From Leucocoprinus leucothites (lineage: Eukaryota; Basidiomycota; Agaricomycetes; Agaricales; Agaricaceae), in contig JAACJO010000026.1 in the NCBI GenBank assembly GCA_013368445.1, positions 372,001-436,000 on the forward strand: a DNA stretch of 64,000 nt, given 5' to 3'. The notes beneath the pieces were generated by a model. The model saw nothing but the letters and a program-made list of their open reading frames with translations, was not told where the DNA came from and did not search any database. Of the stretch, positions 9,226 through 20,007 are shown one piece after another (within the stretch, counting starts at the first letter, position 1; each line of letters begins with the position of its first letter). The position numbers were made by a program, and so were the translations under genes.

Positions 9226-10041
9226 ATGCTCGGCCGTATAAAGAGCCTTTTGAGCGTCGCCCCTACTGTGGTTGACCCTGCGAAGTACCGAGCTGGGATG
9301 TCCTCAAGTATGACTTTCCTTTCTTTCTCTTCTCAAGCTCAGATGCTTACTTCGGAATTTCTCTAGTGGCAAGCAAGTCGGAAATCGCCACATTCGCCGC
9401 AGGATGCTTCTGGGGCGTCGAACACATCTTCCTTAAACACTTCCCTCCTTCGCAGAACAGGGGGATTCTGAAAACCTCCGTCGGATACACGGGTGGAAAC
9501 CCACTTGTCACACACCCCACATACAAGACCGTGTGCACTGGTGCAACTGATCATGCGGAGGCTTTGAGAATCGAATTCGATCCTGGTGTCGTTTCTTATG
9601 CGGAACTTGTTGGTGAGTTGAATTCCTGTGTGCTACTCGGGTTGGATTGAGTTGATTGATCTTTATCCATGTCTTTTTCTTTTAGAATTCTTTTATCGCA
9701 CTCATGACCCTACCACGTTGAACAAACAAGGTGCAGATACCGGAACCCGTATGTATCTCAATGTCACACATCTACATCGATGGCACCGTTCGCTCATTGT
9801 GCTCTCATTTGACTTGATAGAATATCGCTCAGCCATCTTTTTCCACACTCCAGAGCAAGAAGCCATCGCCAAACGTGTAACAGAAGAAGTACAGGCCAAG
9901 CATTTCGCTCCAAAGGGCGGGAAGATCGTTACAGAGATCATCCCTGCTTCGCAATGGTGGGATGCTGAGGATTATCACCAACTCTATCTCTATAAGAATC
10001 CCAGCGGGTACCAATGCCCTACCCATAGGCTGCATTGGTGA
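9226..10041 (+). CDS. msrA: Peptide methionine sulfoxide reductase A
   Basis: Four exons (9226-9307, 9367-9612, 9686-9748, 9821-10041) join in frame to 203 residues. The catalytic GCFWG motif follows a 24-residue extension rich in basic and hydroxyl residues that could target mitochondria; translation could also begin at the Met codons near the end of exon 1. The family hallmarks [14 protein letters not shown] and the QYRSAIF segment (its Gln codon is split by the last intron) are present, as is the C-terminal WWDAEDYHQ region. The enzyme reduces methionine-S-sulfoxide in proteins with thioredoxin. It adjoins the peptide cluster but is most likely housekeeping; two precursor repeats contain Met, which is a weak reason to consider a link. 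Confidence 0.93.
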
Positions 10042-10995
10042 ACTTCATTCTCATAACAGTTTCGTACTTAATGTCCAATCTTGCTCTGCCTAATCGTAAT
10101 TCGTTAATGCCAGGTTTTGTCATAGTTTAGTATGCAAATGATTAATCGGATCTTGAATAGAACCCCCTTCGTATAATTCGCACGACACAAGGTAGAATGG
10201 CAGTGAGACATCACGATATAACTTATGTATATCGAGATGATAGTCATATTTTCAAAGCATCCTGCAGGAGCACGAGCTGAGAACTATCTGTATGTTCAGG
10301 CTTTGAGCACCTGAAGAAGTTTTTGAAAATCTGATCGTGCTTATAGGCCACGAAAAGAAGCAAGCCCCAAATTTGAGGTATCTGATTTCACTCTCCTTGC
10401 ATGAAGTGCCCGATGGCTCGCCATTGGCTCAGCACTTTGGGAGTCGGCCCGGATGAGCGGACCGCAAGGTTCAAGTTGCAGTACCTGATTTCAAGTTTTC
10501 TTTTAGTATCTACTCTAGTAGCAAGCTCCTCTCCGTTCCCCTCTTCCGGACTCCTATTGAACCAGCAGGACTACAAACCTTGAAGAACTAGCCTAGCACC
10601 AAATACTCCTATGTAACCCTGATTGTACCATTCATCTCTGAACAAGGCATTGCTCTTTTTTCAACAAGCATACTTCGTAGGCGAAATCCTATATATTGTC
10701 CTGTTCGAGTCGTTGTTGACGACGCTCCACACTGAGCGCCAAATTCTTCGACAATATATTGCAAGTGCCGCTTACCTGCTACCAGCTAGAGGTTTAGGAT
10801 GCTCGTAAACTTGCCTCACAGTGCAAGCGAAAAAGTTGAGACAGGTGTAGAGGTCCTGTGGGCATCGTGATGATAATCGACGAAATCACGATGATGCTAG
10901 TTGGAAGGCGTAGAGCCATCGAGATAATAGTTGGCGATGTCATATATTACTAATGATTACATTCGACAATGGAAATGTTCCGTGAACGTTTACGA
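10042..10995. other. Intergenic; left part of the tandem duplication
   Basis: No supported gene. From about 10707 the sequence matches 13478-13600 and forms the left end of a duplicated unit. Confidence 0.5.
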
Positions 10996-13477
10996 CTACC
11001 ACGAGAAAAAAGGCTGGAAAGATAGTTCAAAATCCAAGGGTAGAACACCGTTGTATGGAGAGTCTAGAGTGAGAGTTGTCTCCGGAGGAGAAGCCATGGA
11101 GTACGGATAGTACTCTAAATAAACCTGCAGACCTGTGTCCTCCAATCTCAAGAGTTCAGCTTGCATGTTGCGTTCTTCAATGACCAGCTCCCTGCTGCCC
11201 GACTGTAATTCATGAATCATGATGATGGACAATTTTCGAAGGCGAGCAACGCGATTCTGTTCACACGATAAGGTGCGAGAGTGAATAAACCCAGTGACTG
11301 ATTCATGTGAAAATCGACTTTCATAAAAGCGCAAGACTTCGAGGTTTGGACACAGACAGGGCAGTGGCGGGCTCTTGGTCTTCTTGCCCACTTCTGCGTC
11401 CTCCACCGTATCAGAGTCATGGTGTATGCCGGGAGTGAATTGGTGTAAGAAGGGATCACCGGGATAATGGGTATGGTTTGAGCCAGGTGGCCACTCTGGC
11501 CAGGGTAGAGGGGATAGAGTTCCATAAAACGATAATCTCTTCAGCCCAGGGACAAGCTTTAGAATATCGAAAAGAGTTGAGTCTGTGATAGATTCCAGGT
11601 AGAGCTCCAGCTCCTCGAGTGGATCGGTCAGTCTTCCAAAGAAGTCACCGAGAGATTGCACCATCCTCCATTCTATCCAGCTCACAAATGCCTCCTGAGA
11701 GCTCGGCAAGGCGGTCCGTCCCCATGAAAGGTGAACAAGGACAGGTGCTGATATTCGCTCAAAGATGTCACAAACCGCTGCATCATCTATCGCTTTGGCA
11801 AAAATTGTCAAAGTACGGAGTGCAGGCATCGCACACAGAATAGAGGGTTCAGGTGAATACGTGGGTTGCCATACATCTTCATTCCGAGAGCTGGTCACGT
11901 AAGTGAAGGCGATTATGCACTCGGTCAGGTTTTGGCACTGCAAGGATATTTTGGTAAATTCTTCGAGCATAAACATTCGATAAGTGATGCCCAAAGACGT
12001 CAGACATTGCCACTGCACTTCCCCTGTTACGCTATGGGCAAGATAACGAGGTAATGACAAGGAGCGGAGGCGTGGTGCCCGAAGTATACCGCTGTCGCGG
12101 GCGAGACTCGCTGTTATCGCACCAGGGTTATCTGGGGCTCTCCAACCGGAGCTCTGCGAATGATCGAAAACGCGAAGGTCCTCGAGCATGGGAACATCAG
12201 TAAATTGGGAGAGGACTTTGATCCAATCGACATCGCGGAGGACGAAGTAGGCAGATTTCCATCTGTGTGATTGACGAGCGATGATGTCCAGGTAAGGCTG
12301 GACCTCTTGGTGCATCACTCTGTCTCCAGAGTGAGATGGAACGTCATGATACATTGAGATCGAGAGTGGAAGAACACCAGAGCGGGAAAGCCAGGATGCG
12401 ATGGCATCCAGTAATGCTTTATCCCTCCGACTCGATGTGAGAGATGATAATGGAACGGCGACAATATGTAATGTTGTCCATAGCTGGGGAGTGGAATACA
12501 CAATATGTCTCCACCTTTTGCAGACCCGTCCCAAGGAGAGTGGTGGTTCGTCGATGCTCATGGTCGTGTTGCGGGAAATGGGAAGGCAGTAGTAGAAAAT
12601 CTCCCGAAGAATGTCGGGTGGGAGTCGATTGAAAGGAGACAAAAGTTCCTTGCGGTAATCAATGAAGGTACTCAGTGCCTGCTGTTGAAGCAGAAGACTG
12701 TTGTACAGCTTCTGTAGATGAGATACGTCATTTTCGAGAGCCTGTAAGTGGTCTAATCCTTTCTGCAAGGACCTCCTCGTCGCTGAGATCTCAGATTGGG
12801 TGGGTGGGTGAACAGCGCGCAGAGAGGATTTACTGACGAGAGGTAAAAATGACATGGGAGTAGAAGTGGTGACGGTTTGAACTGGGTTTGACAGGTATTG
12901 TTCCGACTTGTCTGCTCAAGCTGTGTAATGATAGACGCCCGTTGCTAGTGATATACAGTCGTTTACAAATCAAATCCGACTGCATTTCGTGTTCGGGCTA
13001 TCTATCAGTCACGTCTATTTCATCACTTAGAGATTGGATTATAAGCTTGAAGAGAAATTGGCTGACTTCATATGATTATAATCCACTAGGCAGAAGGTTT
13101 GTTTAGGGTAAAAATCGGATTATTACTCCAAACCATGTCGACCTTACTGGAGGAGAAAATGAACAGACAGATTACATGAATGTCAGTGACACCGCCTCAT
13201 CGGAATTACCTCCTAATACAACCGTTCACCTAGCATTAACAGCCTTCAAAACGAAATCATCATTACCGCAGAGTGGCATTAAGCACTGCCGCCAATCCAC
13301 ATCTAGCGTGTTAAATATTGCTCACCTTTCAGGTAAATCCCCAGGAATAACCCAATCCAATTTTTGGTCTTCATAGGGAATAGGTTCGATAATTTCATAC
13401 AAACCCCAGATGTATGATGCGTTCATGAGGAAAAGGATCCATGGCATACGATCATTAGCCTCGTTTGCCCATGTAAG
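10707..13477. repeat. Tandem segmental duplication, unit 1
   Basis: This unit, carrying an F-box gene and the 3' part of a KNH-like gene, matches the adjacent unit at about 13478-16197 along its length. The junction at about 13478 passes abruptly from KNH-like exon sequence into a copy of the 10707 region, which fixes the breakpoint. The event left unit 1's KNH copy without its 5' exon. Confidence 0.8.
10996..12855 (-). CDS. F-box protein, tandem copy A
   Basis: An intronless gene of 619 residues. Residues 1-20 hold the family start (LPLVSKSSLRA). Residues about 24-70 form a predicted coiled coil (LQALENDVSHLQ). The F-box-like domain spans about 74-130, with LPPDILREIFYYCLP followed by GRVCKRWRHIVYSTPQLW. 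The rest is an irregular leucine-rich region ending in a conserved QPFF block. F-box proteins link substrates to SCF ubiquitin ligases through Skp1, and this one would be a substrate receptor of unknown target. It is clearly the sister of the gene at 13739-15595 (shared N-terminus, length and 3' end). Confidence 0.88.
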   Translation of the reverse strand: MSFLPLVSKSSLRAVHPPTQSEISATRRSLQKGLDHLQALENDVSHLQKLYNSLLLQQQALSTFIDYRKELLSPFNRLPPDILREIFYYCLPISRNTTMSIDEPPLSLGRVCKRWRHIVYSTPQLWTTLHIVAVPLSSLTSSRRDKALLDAIASWLSRSGVLPLSISMYHDVPSHSGDRVMHQEVQPYLDIIARQSHRWKSAYFVLRDVDWIKVLSQFTDVPMLEDLRVFDHSQSSGWRAPDNPGAITASLARDSGILRAPRLRSLSLPRYLAHSVTGEVQWQCLTSLGITYRMFMLEEFTKISLQCQNLTECIIAFTYVTSSRNEDVWQPTYSPEPSILCAMPALRTLTIFAKAIDDAAVCDIFERISAPVLVHLSWGRTALPSSQEAFVSWIEWRMVQSLGDFFGRLTDPLEELELYLESITDSTLFDILKLVPGLKRLSFYGTLSPLPWPEWPPGSNHTHYPGDPFLHQFTPGIHHDSDTVEDAEVGKKTKSPPLPCLCPNLEVLRFYESRFSHESVTGFIHSRTLSCEQNRVARLRKLSIIMIHELQSGSRELVIEERNMQAELLRLEDTGLQVYLEYYPYSMASPPETTLTLDSPYNGVLPLDFELSFQPFFSW

Positions 13478-13482
13478 AGAGT
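13086..13482 (-). pseudogene. 5'-truncated copy of the KNH-like secreted protein gene
   Basis: The minus strand carries the three downstream exons of the gene at 15811-16389, including the LTWANEA stretch (LTWTNEA in the intact copy) and the final KPSA-stop. Homology stops near 13482, before the signal peptide exon, exactly at the duplication junction. With no start codon or signal peptide it is probably not functional. Confidence 0.75.
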
Positions 13483-16197
13483 CCTTGTTGACGATGCTCG
13501 AGATTGAGCGCCAAATCCTTCGACAAGTTACCTGCTATTAACTGGAGGTTTAGGGAGGATGTCGTGGAAGATGCTCGTAAACTTGCCTCACAATGCAAGC
13601 GAAAAGGACATCGTATTGATAATAGAAACCACGATGACGTTGGTTGGAAGGCATGGAGCCGTCGAGGTTGTAGTTAGCGATGTCGCATATTGCTAATGAT
13701 TACATTTGACAATGAAAATGTTCCGTGAACGTTTACGACTACCGTGAGAAAAAAGGCTGGAAAGATAGGTCAAAGTCTAAGGGCAGAACACCGTTGTATG
13801 AAGATTCTGTAGTGAGAGCTGTCCTTAGAGGGGAAGCCATGGAGTGCGGATAGTACTCTAAATAAACCTGCAGACCTGTGTCCTCCAATCTCAAGAGTTC
13901 ATCCTGCATGTCGCGTCCTTCAATGTCCAGCTCCCTGCTGCCCGACTGTAATGCATGAATCATGACGATGGACAATTTTCGAAGGCGAGCAACGCGGTTC
14001 CGTTCACAGGACAAGGTGCGAGAGTGAATAAACTCAATGACCGATTCATGTGAAAATTGAGTTTCATAAAAGTGCAAGACTTCGAGGTTTGGGCACAGAC
14101 AGGACAGTAATGGGCCTTTGCTCTCATTATCCACCTCTGCATCCTCCGCCGTATCATAGTCATGGTTTCGTATGCAGGGAGTGAATTGGCCCAAGAGGGG
14201 ATCATCGGGATAACGGGGAGGGTTCGACCCAGTGTGTGGCCACTCTGGCGAGGGCAAAGTAGATAGAGTTCCACCGAGTGATAATCTTTTCAACCCCGGG
14301 ACAAGCTTTAGAATATCGACAAGGGTTGAGTCTGTAATAGATTCCAGGGAGAGCTCTAGTTCCTCGAGTGGACTGACCAGTCTGCCAAGGAAGTCACTGA
14401 GAGACTGAACCATCCTCCGCTCTATCCAGCTCACAAATGCCTCATCGCTGGGCCAGGCGAATCGTCCCCATGTGAGGTGAGCAAGGGCTGGTGCCGATAT
14501 TCGTTCGAAGATGTCACCAACCGCTGCGTCATTCAGCGTTTTGGCGAATATTGTTAAAGTACGGAGGGCAGGCATCGTATATGGGGTGGAGGGTGCGGGC
14601 GAGACTATGGGTTGCCACACATCACTATTCCAAGAACTGGTCACATAGGTGAAGGCGATTATGCATTCGGTTAAGTTATTGCATTGCGAGGATATTCTGG
14701 CAAATTCCTCGAGCACAAATATCCGATAAGTGATGCCCAACGAGGTCAAATTTTGCCATTGAACATCTTCTGCGCTGTGGATAAGATAACAAGGTAAATC
14801 CAAGGAGCGTAGGCGTGGGGCTCGAAGTATACCACTGTCTCGCGCCAGGGTTGTTATCGCCTCAGAGCTATCTGGGGCATTCCAACTAGAGCTCTCTCCA
14901 TGATCACAGACATGGAGGACTTCGAGTAGGGGAATGTCAGTAAATTGGGAGAGGACTTCGATCCAATCGACATCGCGGAACACGAAGTAGACCGATTTCC
15001 ATCTGTGCGCATGACGAGCAATAATGTTCAAGTAAGGCTGGACCTCATTGTTCATTAATCTGCCTCCAGAAGGAGATGGAACATCATGGTACACTGAGAT
15101 CGAGAGGGGAAGTGCGCCAGAGCGGGAAAGCCAGGAAGAGATGGCATCCAGCAGTGCTTTGTCCCTCTGGTTCGATACGAGATACGACAGTGGAACAGCG
15201 ACAATATGCAATGTTGTCCATAAACGAGGAGTGGAATACGCAATATGTCTCCATCGTTTACAGACTCGTCCCAAAGAGAGCGGTGGTTCGTCGATGCTCA
15301 TGGTAGCGTTGCGGGAAATGGGAAGGCAGTGGTAGAAAATCTCCTGAAGAATGTCGGGTGGGAGTCGATTGAATGGAGACATGAGTTCCTTGTGACAATC
15401 AATGAAGGTATTTAACGCTTTCTGTTGAAGCAGAAGGCTGTTGTACAGCTTCTGTAGATGAGATACGTCATCCTCGAGAGCCTGTAAGCGGTCTATTCCT
15501 TTCTGCAAGGACCTCCTCGTCGCTAAGATCTCAGATGGGGTGGGTGGGTGAATGGCACGCAGAGAGGATTTACTGACGAGAGGTAGAAATGACATGGGAG
15601 TAGAGGTGGTGACGGATTGAACTGGGTTTGACAGGTATTGTTCCGACTTATCTGTTCAAGCTGTGTAATGATAGACGCCCGTTGCTAGTGACGTGCGATT
15701 GTTTACAAATCAAATCTGACTCCTTTTCGTATCCGGGCTATCTATCAGTCACGTTTATTCCACCACTCAGGATTATAAACTTGAAGAGAAATTGATATGG
15801 TTATCATCCACTACACAGAAGGTTTGCTCAGAGTAAAAATCGGACTATTACTCCAAACCATGTCGACGTTGCTGGAGAAAACAAAGAGACGGATTAAACG
15901 ACTGTCAGTAATACCGCTTCATCGGAATTTCCCCTGAGACAACCACTCACCTAGCATTAACAGCCTTCAAAACGAAGTCATCACTATCGTAGAGTGGCAT
16001 TAAGCATTGCCGTCAAAACACATCTAGCATGTTAAATACTCACCTCTCAGGTAAATTCCCAGGAATAACCCAATCTAATTTTTGCTCTTCATACGGAATA
16101 GGTTCGATAATTTCGTACAAGCCCCAGATGTACGATGCGTTCATGAGGAAGAGGATCCATGGCATACGATCATTAGCCTCGTTTGTCCATGTGAGAG
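13478..16197. repeat. Tandem segmental duplication, unit 2
   Basis: Copy of 10707-13477 in the same orientation, with the F-box gene and the 3' portion of the KNH-like gene. In this unit the KNH-like gene continues into its intact 5' exon beyond the duplicated block, so unit 2 carries the ancestral right-hand boundary. Confidence 0.8.
13739..15595 (-). CDS. F-box protein, tandem copy B
   Basis: An intronless gene of 618 residues with the same plan as copy A: LPLVSKSSLRA start, coiled coil at about 24-70, F-box-like domain with LPPDILQEIFYHCLP at about 78-92, then leucine-rich repeats and a QPFF end. Differences from A are spread along the protein and include small in-frame indels, so both copies look maintained rather than one decaying. 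The divergence, higher in the middle and C-terminal substrate-facing region than in the N-terminus, is by eye only. Confidence 0.88.
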   Translation of the reverse strand: MSFLPLVSKSSLRAIHPPTPSEILATRRSLQKGIDRLQALEDDVSHLQKLYNSLLLQQKALNTFIDCHKELMSPFNRLPPDILQEIFYHCLPISRNATMSIDEPPLSLGRVCKRWRHIAYSTPRLWTTLHIVAVPLSYLVSNQRDKALLDAISSWLSRSGALPLSISVYHDVPSPSGGRLMNNEVQPYLNIIARHAHRWKSVYFVFRDVDWIEVLSQFTDIPLLEVLHVCDHGESSSWNAPDSSEAITTLARDSGILRAPRLRSLDLPCYLIHSAEDVQWQNLTSLGITYRIFVLEEFARISSQCNNLTECIIAFTYVTSSWNSDVWQPIVSPAPSTPYTMPALRTLTIFAKTLNDAAVGDIFERISAPALAHLTWGRFAWPSDEAFVSWIERRMVQSLSDFLGRLVSPLEELELSLESITDSTLVDILKLVPGLKRLSLGGTLSTLPSPEWPHTGSNPPRYPDDPLLGQFTPCIRNHDYDTAEDAEVDNESKGPLLSCLCPNLEVLHFYETQFSHESVIEFIHSRTLSCERNRVARLRKLSIVMIHALQSGSRELDIEGRDMQDELLRLEDTGLQVYLEYYPHSMASPLRTALTTESSYNGVLPLDFDLSFQPFFSR

Positions 16198-16389
16198 TTG
16201 TTGGCTGGCCGATGATAAGAGAGGAGGGAGGGTCGAGTTTTAGTGCTACGGTGGATGTGGCTTGGAGGACTGCGAGGGAGACAGAGAGGAGGCCACTAAA
16301 ACAGAAATAGCAGGTAATGGTATAATTTGTGAGTATATCTGGTTATATTTGTAGAGGTTCGAGGGTACTCACAGCGCTGATACTTTCAT
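15811..16389 (-). CDS. Small secreted Kre9/KNH-like domain protein
   Basis: Four exons on the minus strand (16389-16373, 16295-16044, 15983-15951, 15871-15811) sum to 363 nt, giving 120 residues. The 17-nt first exon and the start of exon 2 encode a signal peptide (leucine-rich, cut near residues 19-25). The body shows the Ser/Thr-rich GPI-anchored (Kre9/KNH, PF10342-type) pattern: SLIIGQPTTLTW near the start and VDMVWSNSPIFTL at the end. There is no GPI-anchor tail, so it should be free in the wall or medium; related domains occur in beta-1,6-glucan-linked wall proteins. It was missed by simple ORF calling because of its short exons. Confidence 0.7.
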
Positions 16390-17474
16390 GGCTAGTCAGA
16401 GTGAGTACTAAACGGTGAAAATCCGGTTAGGGAAACTGGCAGAGGCTTATATGATATATCGAGCCTTTTTCCGATATTTAAACGAAGGTGATGGTACCAG
16501 GGTTCAAGACGGGGACAAAATGCCTTGTTGTTTGAACTAAGAAATTCAGGTTAGCTGAACTGTGAATAGATTTGTCGACCTCGAGGTGATTTTCCACCTC
16601 GAAACCCGGTAAATCAAAATGATCATCATTACGAGATGATCGATGATCATTTCTGCATTGAGTCCCCTTGGCTCTGTCCGTTGAGTACGGTATGTTTAGA
16701 AAGCCGTGTTGGTCATATGAATACTCGCTTGTAAAGTATCATGTGGCTGCAAAAGATGCGAGAGATCTGTCGGTGTATGAGCGGCTATGAAGCAGAATTC
16801 AGAGGATTTGGGGTATAACCATTGTTAAGCACTGCATCTCAGTTGGGGCACTAGAGTGGGAAAGCACTCGCCGTCGAATTAGAGCTGCGAGAACAAAAAA
16901 CACAGGGAAATGCGCAGCTAAAACGACTCTTCTTGCACTCTTGACGGCGGTCATAGCGGCCGTTTGGGGGGAAAGTCACGATGCTAAACTTGCAGATACC
17001 GACTTCGCTAATCGCCCAACGTAGAGGCGATTCCTAGCTCATTGCCTTGGCACTTCTACTCGTATTCAAGATTTAACGAGAGGGTGATGGGTGAGTGTTT
17101 AGAGACCAACGAAAGCTACCTTTGTGGCGTGGTCACTTTTTCGTTAAGATAATTTATCGATTAGGTGATAAGTGCGGACGAGAATGTTGAAAGAACCTTA
17201 AAAAGGGTCATGGCGATGGCGAGAGGAAACTTGAGCGGTTTGCTTGCCTAGGTATGTCACAAATAATCAAAGCTCCACCCTACCCTTGTGGCGTGGTCAC
17301 TTTTTCGTTTAAGATAATTTATTGAAGTACGGACGAGAAGTCGAATGAGCCGTAAAAAGGTCATGGCAAAGGCAAGAGGAAACTTGAGCTGTTTGCTTGC
17401 CTAGGTGTGTCACAAATACTCAAAGAAGGGCATTCATGTGCAGTGTAAAAACGCATTCATAAATTAAATGTCCT
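16390..17474. other. Intergenic, contains a 150-bp direct repeat
   Basis: No gene recognised. The notable content is the pair of direct repeats listed separately, which lies within the 360 bases downstream of F-box copy C. Confidence 0.5.
17116..17425. repeat. Two-copy tandem repeat of about 150 bp
   Basis: Copy 1 (17116-17272) and copy 2 (17279-17425) share the blocks TTGTGGCGTGGTCACTTTTT, AAGATAATTTAT and GGAAACTTGAGC, and end with CTAGGT-TGTCACAAAT. Copy 2 has small deletions. No coding potential or terminal inverted repeat was seen, so it is probably a simple local duplication, though a fragment of a miniature element cannot be excluded. Confidence 0.8.
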
Positions 17475-19394
17475 TCAATGCACAAAATATGGCTGAAAAT
17501 AGAATGCAGGACTGCCTACATCTATTCCATCATATGCGTGAGGTATTGAATGCATGTATGAGGGAGATAACGACTTTGGTTGTTTATGGTGTTCCAGATA
17601 CACTTGTACACCCGTTTCTTTCTCTAGTGTCGTAAGTTCCATTTGCATATTAGGTTCTTCAGGTTCTTCAGATTCAGGCTCTTCAACCGACGGTGGTGGT
17701 CGAAAGAATCTGGTTTTGAGATGACGAAGGCGAGAGACGTTGTTTTGGAGGTGTGAGAGTGTGCGGGAGCGGATGAATTTGAGGAGGAGGGTGTTGGAGA
17801 ATTGGGCGCGGGGGAAGTAGAGGATTTCGAGGTTGGGACAGAGGCATGGGAGGTTGGGGGCGTTAATGCTACCACCAGACTCTGTGTCATCTTCGTTGTC
17901 GTTATCGCTTAGGACGGGTAATACGCTGTCGAGTTTCGGAATAGGATCTTTGTGAGGAATAAAGTGTTCCAGTATCGAATCGTCGAGAAAAACAGGATCA
18001 GAGGAAGGTTGATAGATGGTGGTGGGACCTTGACCCCATACATGGGGTTCTGTGAACCCTTCCAGCGAGAGTCTTTTGACTTTTGGAACGAGTTGTAGGA
18101 TTTTAATGAGGGTGTCAAGTGAGATCGGATCCAGCCATAAATCAAGTTCTTCGAGTGGGTTAACCAATTTGGCGAGAAAGAGAGATAGGGACCGGATGAA
18201 TTCGGGTTCGAGGGCGCTTATGAAGGCTGCTGTACCTGTGTCTGAGGGTGTGGATCGTCCCCAAGTGAGATGAATGAGGGAGGGAGTAGAGGTGAATTCG
18301 AAGAAATCACAGACGTCACAATCATCTGCTGGTCTTCCGTGAATCATGAAATTGAGGAGAGAGGGAAAGACGATTTGAGGGGGAGAAAGAGGGAATGTGG
18401 CGTGCCCGTCTACTGTGGAGGTGATTTGGACGTGGGTAAGTTTGAGGGAGAGTTCGAGGAGGTTGGGGCATTGGGAGGCGATGTGGGAGAATTCGTCGTA
18501 GGGGAATGTCCAGTAGGAGATGGAGAGGGAGGTGAGGTGATGCCAGGGCATGGATTCGCCTAGTTTGTGAGCGATGTAGCTTGGGAGGTCGAGGGTATGA
18601 AGGCGGGGTGCGCGAAGGATGCTGCCTTCTTGAGCGAAAGCGGATATTGGATTGTGAGTGGGGTCTTCTGGTTCGACCCAGCTCACGCTTTTTAGATGGT
18701 CTTTGATGTAGAGGTGTTCGAGCAAGGGGAGATCGATTCGGTGGAACTGGGAAAGGATTCTCGTCCAGTCGATGCTGTGAAAAATGAAGTAGAGGGATTT
18801 GCATCGGTGGGAGTGGGATAGGATGATGTCGAGGTAAGGTTGGACCTGATAATTCATCGTTCTCGATCGAGTCATAAATGTGGCGCAGTGATACATTGAG
18901 ATTGAAAGGGGAAGAACGCCGGAGCGGGATAGCCAGGCGTTGATAGCGTCCAGCGTTGCCTTTGATTTCTTCTCAGCAATGGGACGAAAGTCAAGTGGAG
19001 CAGCAACGATGTGGAGGGTGGCCCATAATTGGGGAGTGGAATAGACGAGGTGTCGCCATTTTTTGCAAACGAGAGTTAGAGAGAGGGGTGGTTGGTGGAT
19101 GCTCATGATGGCGTTGTGGGCGATGGGAAGGCAGTGGTGGAATATTTCGCAGAGGAGGTCTGGTGGGAGTTGGTTGAGGGGGGAGATGAGTGATTTGTGG
19201 GTGGATATGAAGGTTGTCAGTGCTTGTTGGGAAGTCAAAGAGTCGTTGTACAGCTTCTCTAGACGGGATATATCATTTTCGAGAGCTTGTAAATGGTCGA
19301 GTCCTTCCTGTAAGGCCTTTCTCGTTGTTGCGATCTCAGAGTCTGTCGGTGGATGAAAGGCGCGCAGAGAGGATTTACTAACGAGAGGTGACAT
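17475..19394 (-). CDS. F-box protein, diverged copy C
   Basis: An intronless gene of 639 residues, same strand as copies A and B but clearly older. It keeps LVSKSSLRA, a coiled coil (LQALENDISRLEKLYN) and the F-box-like core LPPDLLCEIFHHCLP with VCKKWRHLVYSTPQLW. An acidic insert (DNDNEDDTESGG) lies at about residues 510-525. Several regions have a GT-rich, codon-biased minus strand, which generates long shadow frames on the plus strand. Role: presumed SCF substrate adaptor of unknown target. Confidence 0.87.
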   Translation of the reverse strand: MSPLVSKSSLRAFHPPTDSEIATTRKALQEGLDHLQALENDISRLEKLYNDSLTSQQALTTFISTHKSLISPLNQLPPDLLCEIFHHCLPIAHNAIMSIHQPPLSLTLVCKKWRHLVYSTPQLWATLHIVAAPLDFRPIAEKKSKATLDAINAWLSRSGVLPLSISMYHCATFMTRSRTMNYQVQPYLDIILSHSHRCKSLYFIFHSIDWTRILSQFHRIDLPLLEHLYIKDHLKSVSWVEPEDPTHNPISAFAQEGSILRAPRLHTLDLPSYIAHKLGESMPWHHLTSLSISYWTFPYDEFSHIASQCPNLLELSLKLTHVQITSTVDGHATFPLSPPQIVFPSLLNFMIHGRPADDCDVCDFFEFTSTPSLIHLTWGRSTPSDTGTAAFISALEPEFIRSLSLFLAKLVNPLEELDLWLDPISLDTLIKILQLVPKVKRLSLEGFTEPHVWGQGPTTIYQPSSDPVFLDDSILEHFIPHKDPIPKLDSVLPVLSDNDNEDDTESGGSINAPNLPCLCPNLEILYFPRAQFSNTLLLKFIRSRTLSHLQNNVSRLRHLKTRFFRPPPSVEEPESEEPEEPNMQMELTTLEKETGVQVYLEHHKQPKSLSPSYMHSIPHAYDGIDVGSPAFYFQPYFVH

Positions 19395-20007
19395 TGGAAA
19401 GAGCGAGGCCGGTAATAGGACTGACCGACCCTCATCTGGGCTGTGTTAGTGATAGATAGACGCCCATCGGTGAATGTGAGAACAAGCAGGTATAAAAATA
19501 TGTCGTGAGATTGAAAGCTTTGCCGAGGTTTTTGCTTGTTTTACCGTACGTAAGATGAAATGCCTTGCGGCGAGGCACGAGTGAGAGGGAACGTGCTCTC
19601 AGTGATCCGGAGCCGTGTTAGATCGCCAAACGGTACAGCCTTTGCAGACACGCAAACTGCAGCAGTGGTGAAGGAATGTTTGGAGCCATCAGCGCCCGGC
19701 ACAGTTGCAACATTTACGATGACAACCATAAATAGAAGCGCGCGTGACGACAGGGCGTCTGTTTGGGGCGGCAGGGACAGCGCTCTGCCATTGTGCTATG
19801 CTTCCTATCAACTCCTTGTTTTGTTCATCTGCCGCGTAACCCATCTTTCTCCCATTCCAATACCTCCAACTGAGCTGCGTACCGACTCCTACGTCGATTT
19901 GTGGATACCAAGTCCAAAGATAACCCCCATCTTGTGGCACCACCCGTGAGTGATTCTCGCATTTGGCGCTCTTGGCCAAAGATATGTTGGTGTCTCCTGC
20001 TGCAGTC
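19395..20007. other. Intergenic, divergent promoter region
   Basis: Separates F-box copy C (minus) from the coiled-coil gene (plus). Open frames on both strands here lack family features and are probably chance. Confidence 0.45.

Noticed and set aside
9347..9554. Minus-strand frames over the MsrA first exons
   Set aside because: Overlap a clear MsrA coding sequence; no independent support.
18270..18804. Long plus- and minus-frame shadows inside F-box copy C
   Set aside because: They lie opposite or out of frame with an intact 639-residue gene and arise from its skewed codon use.
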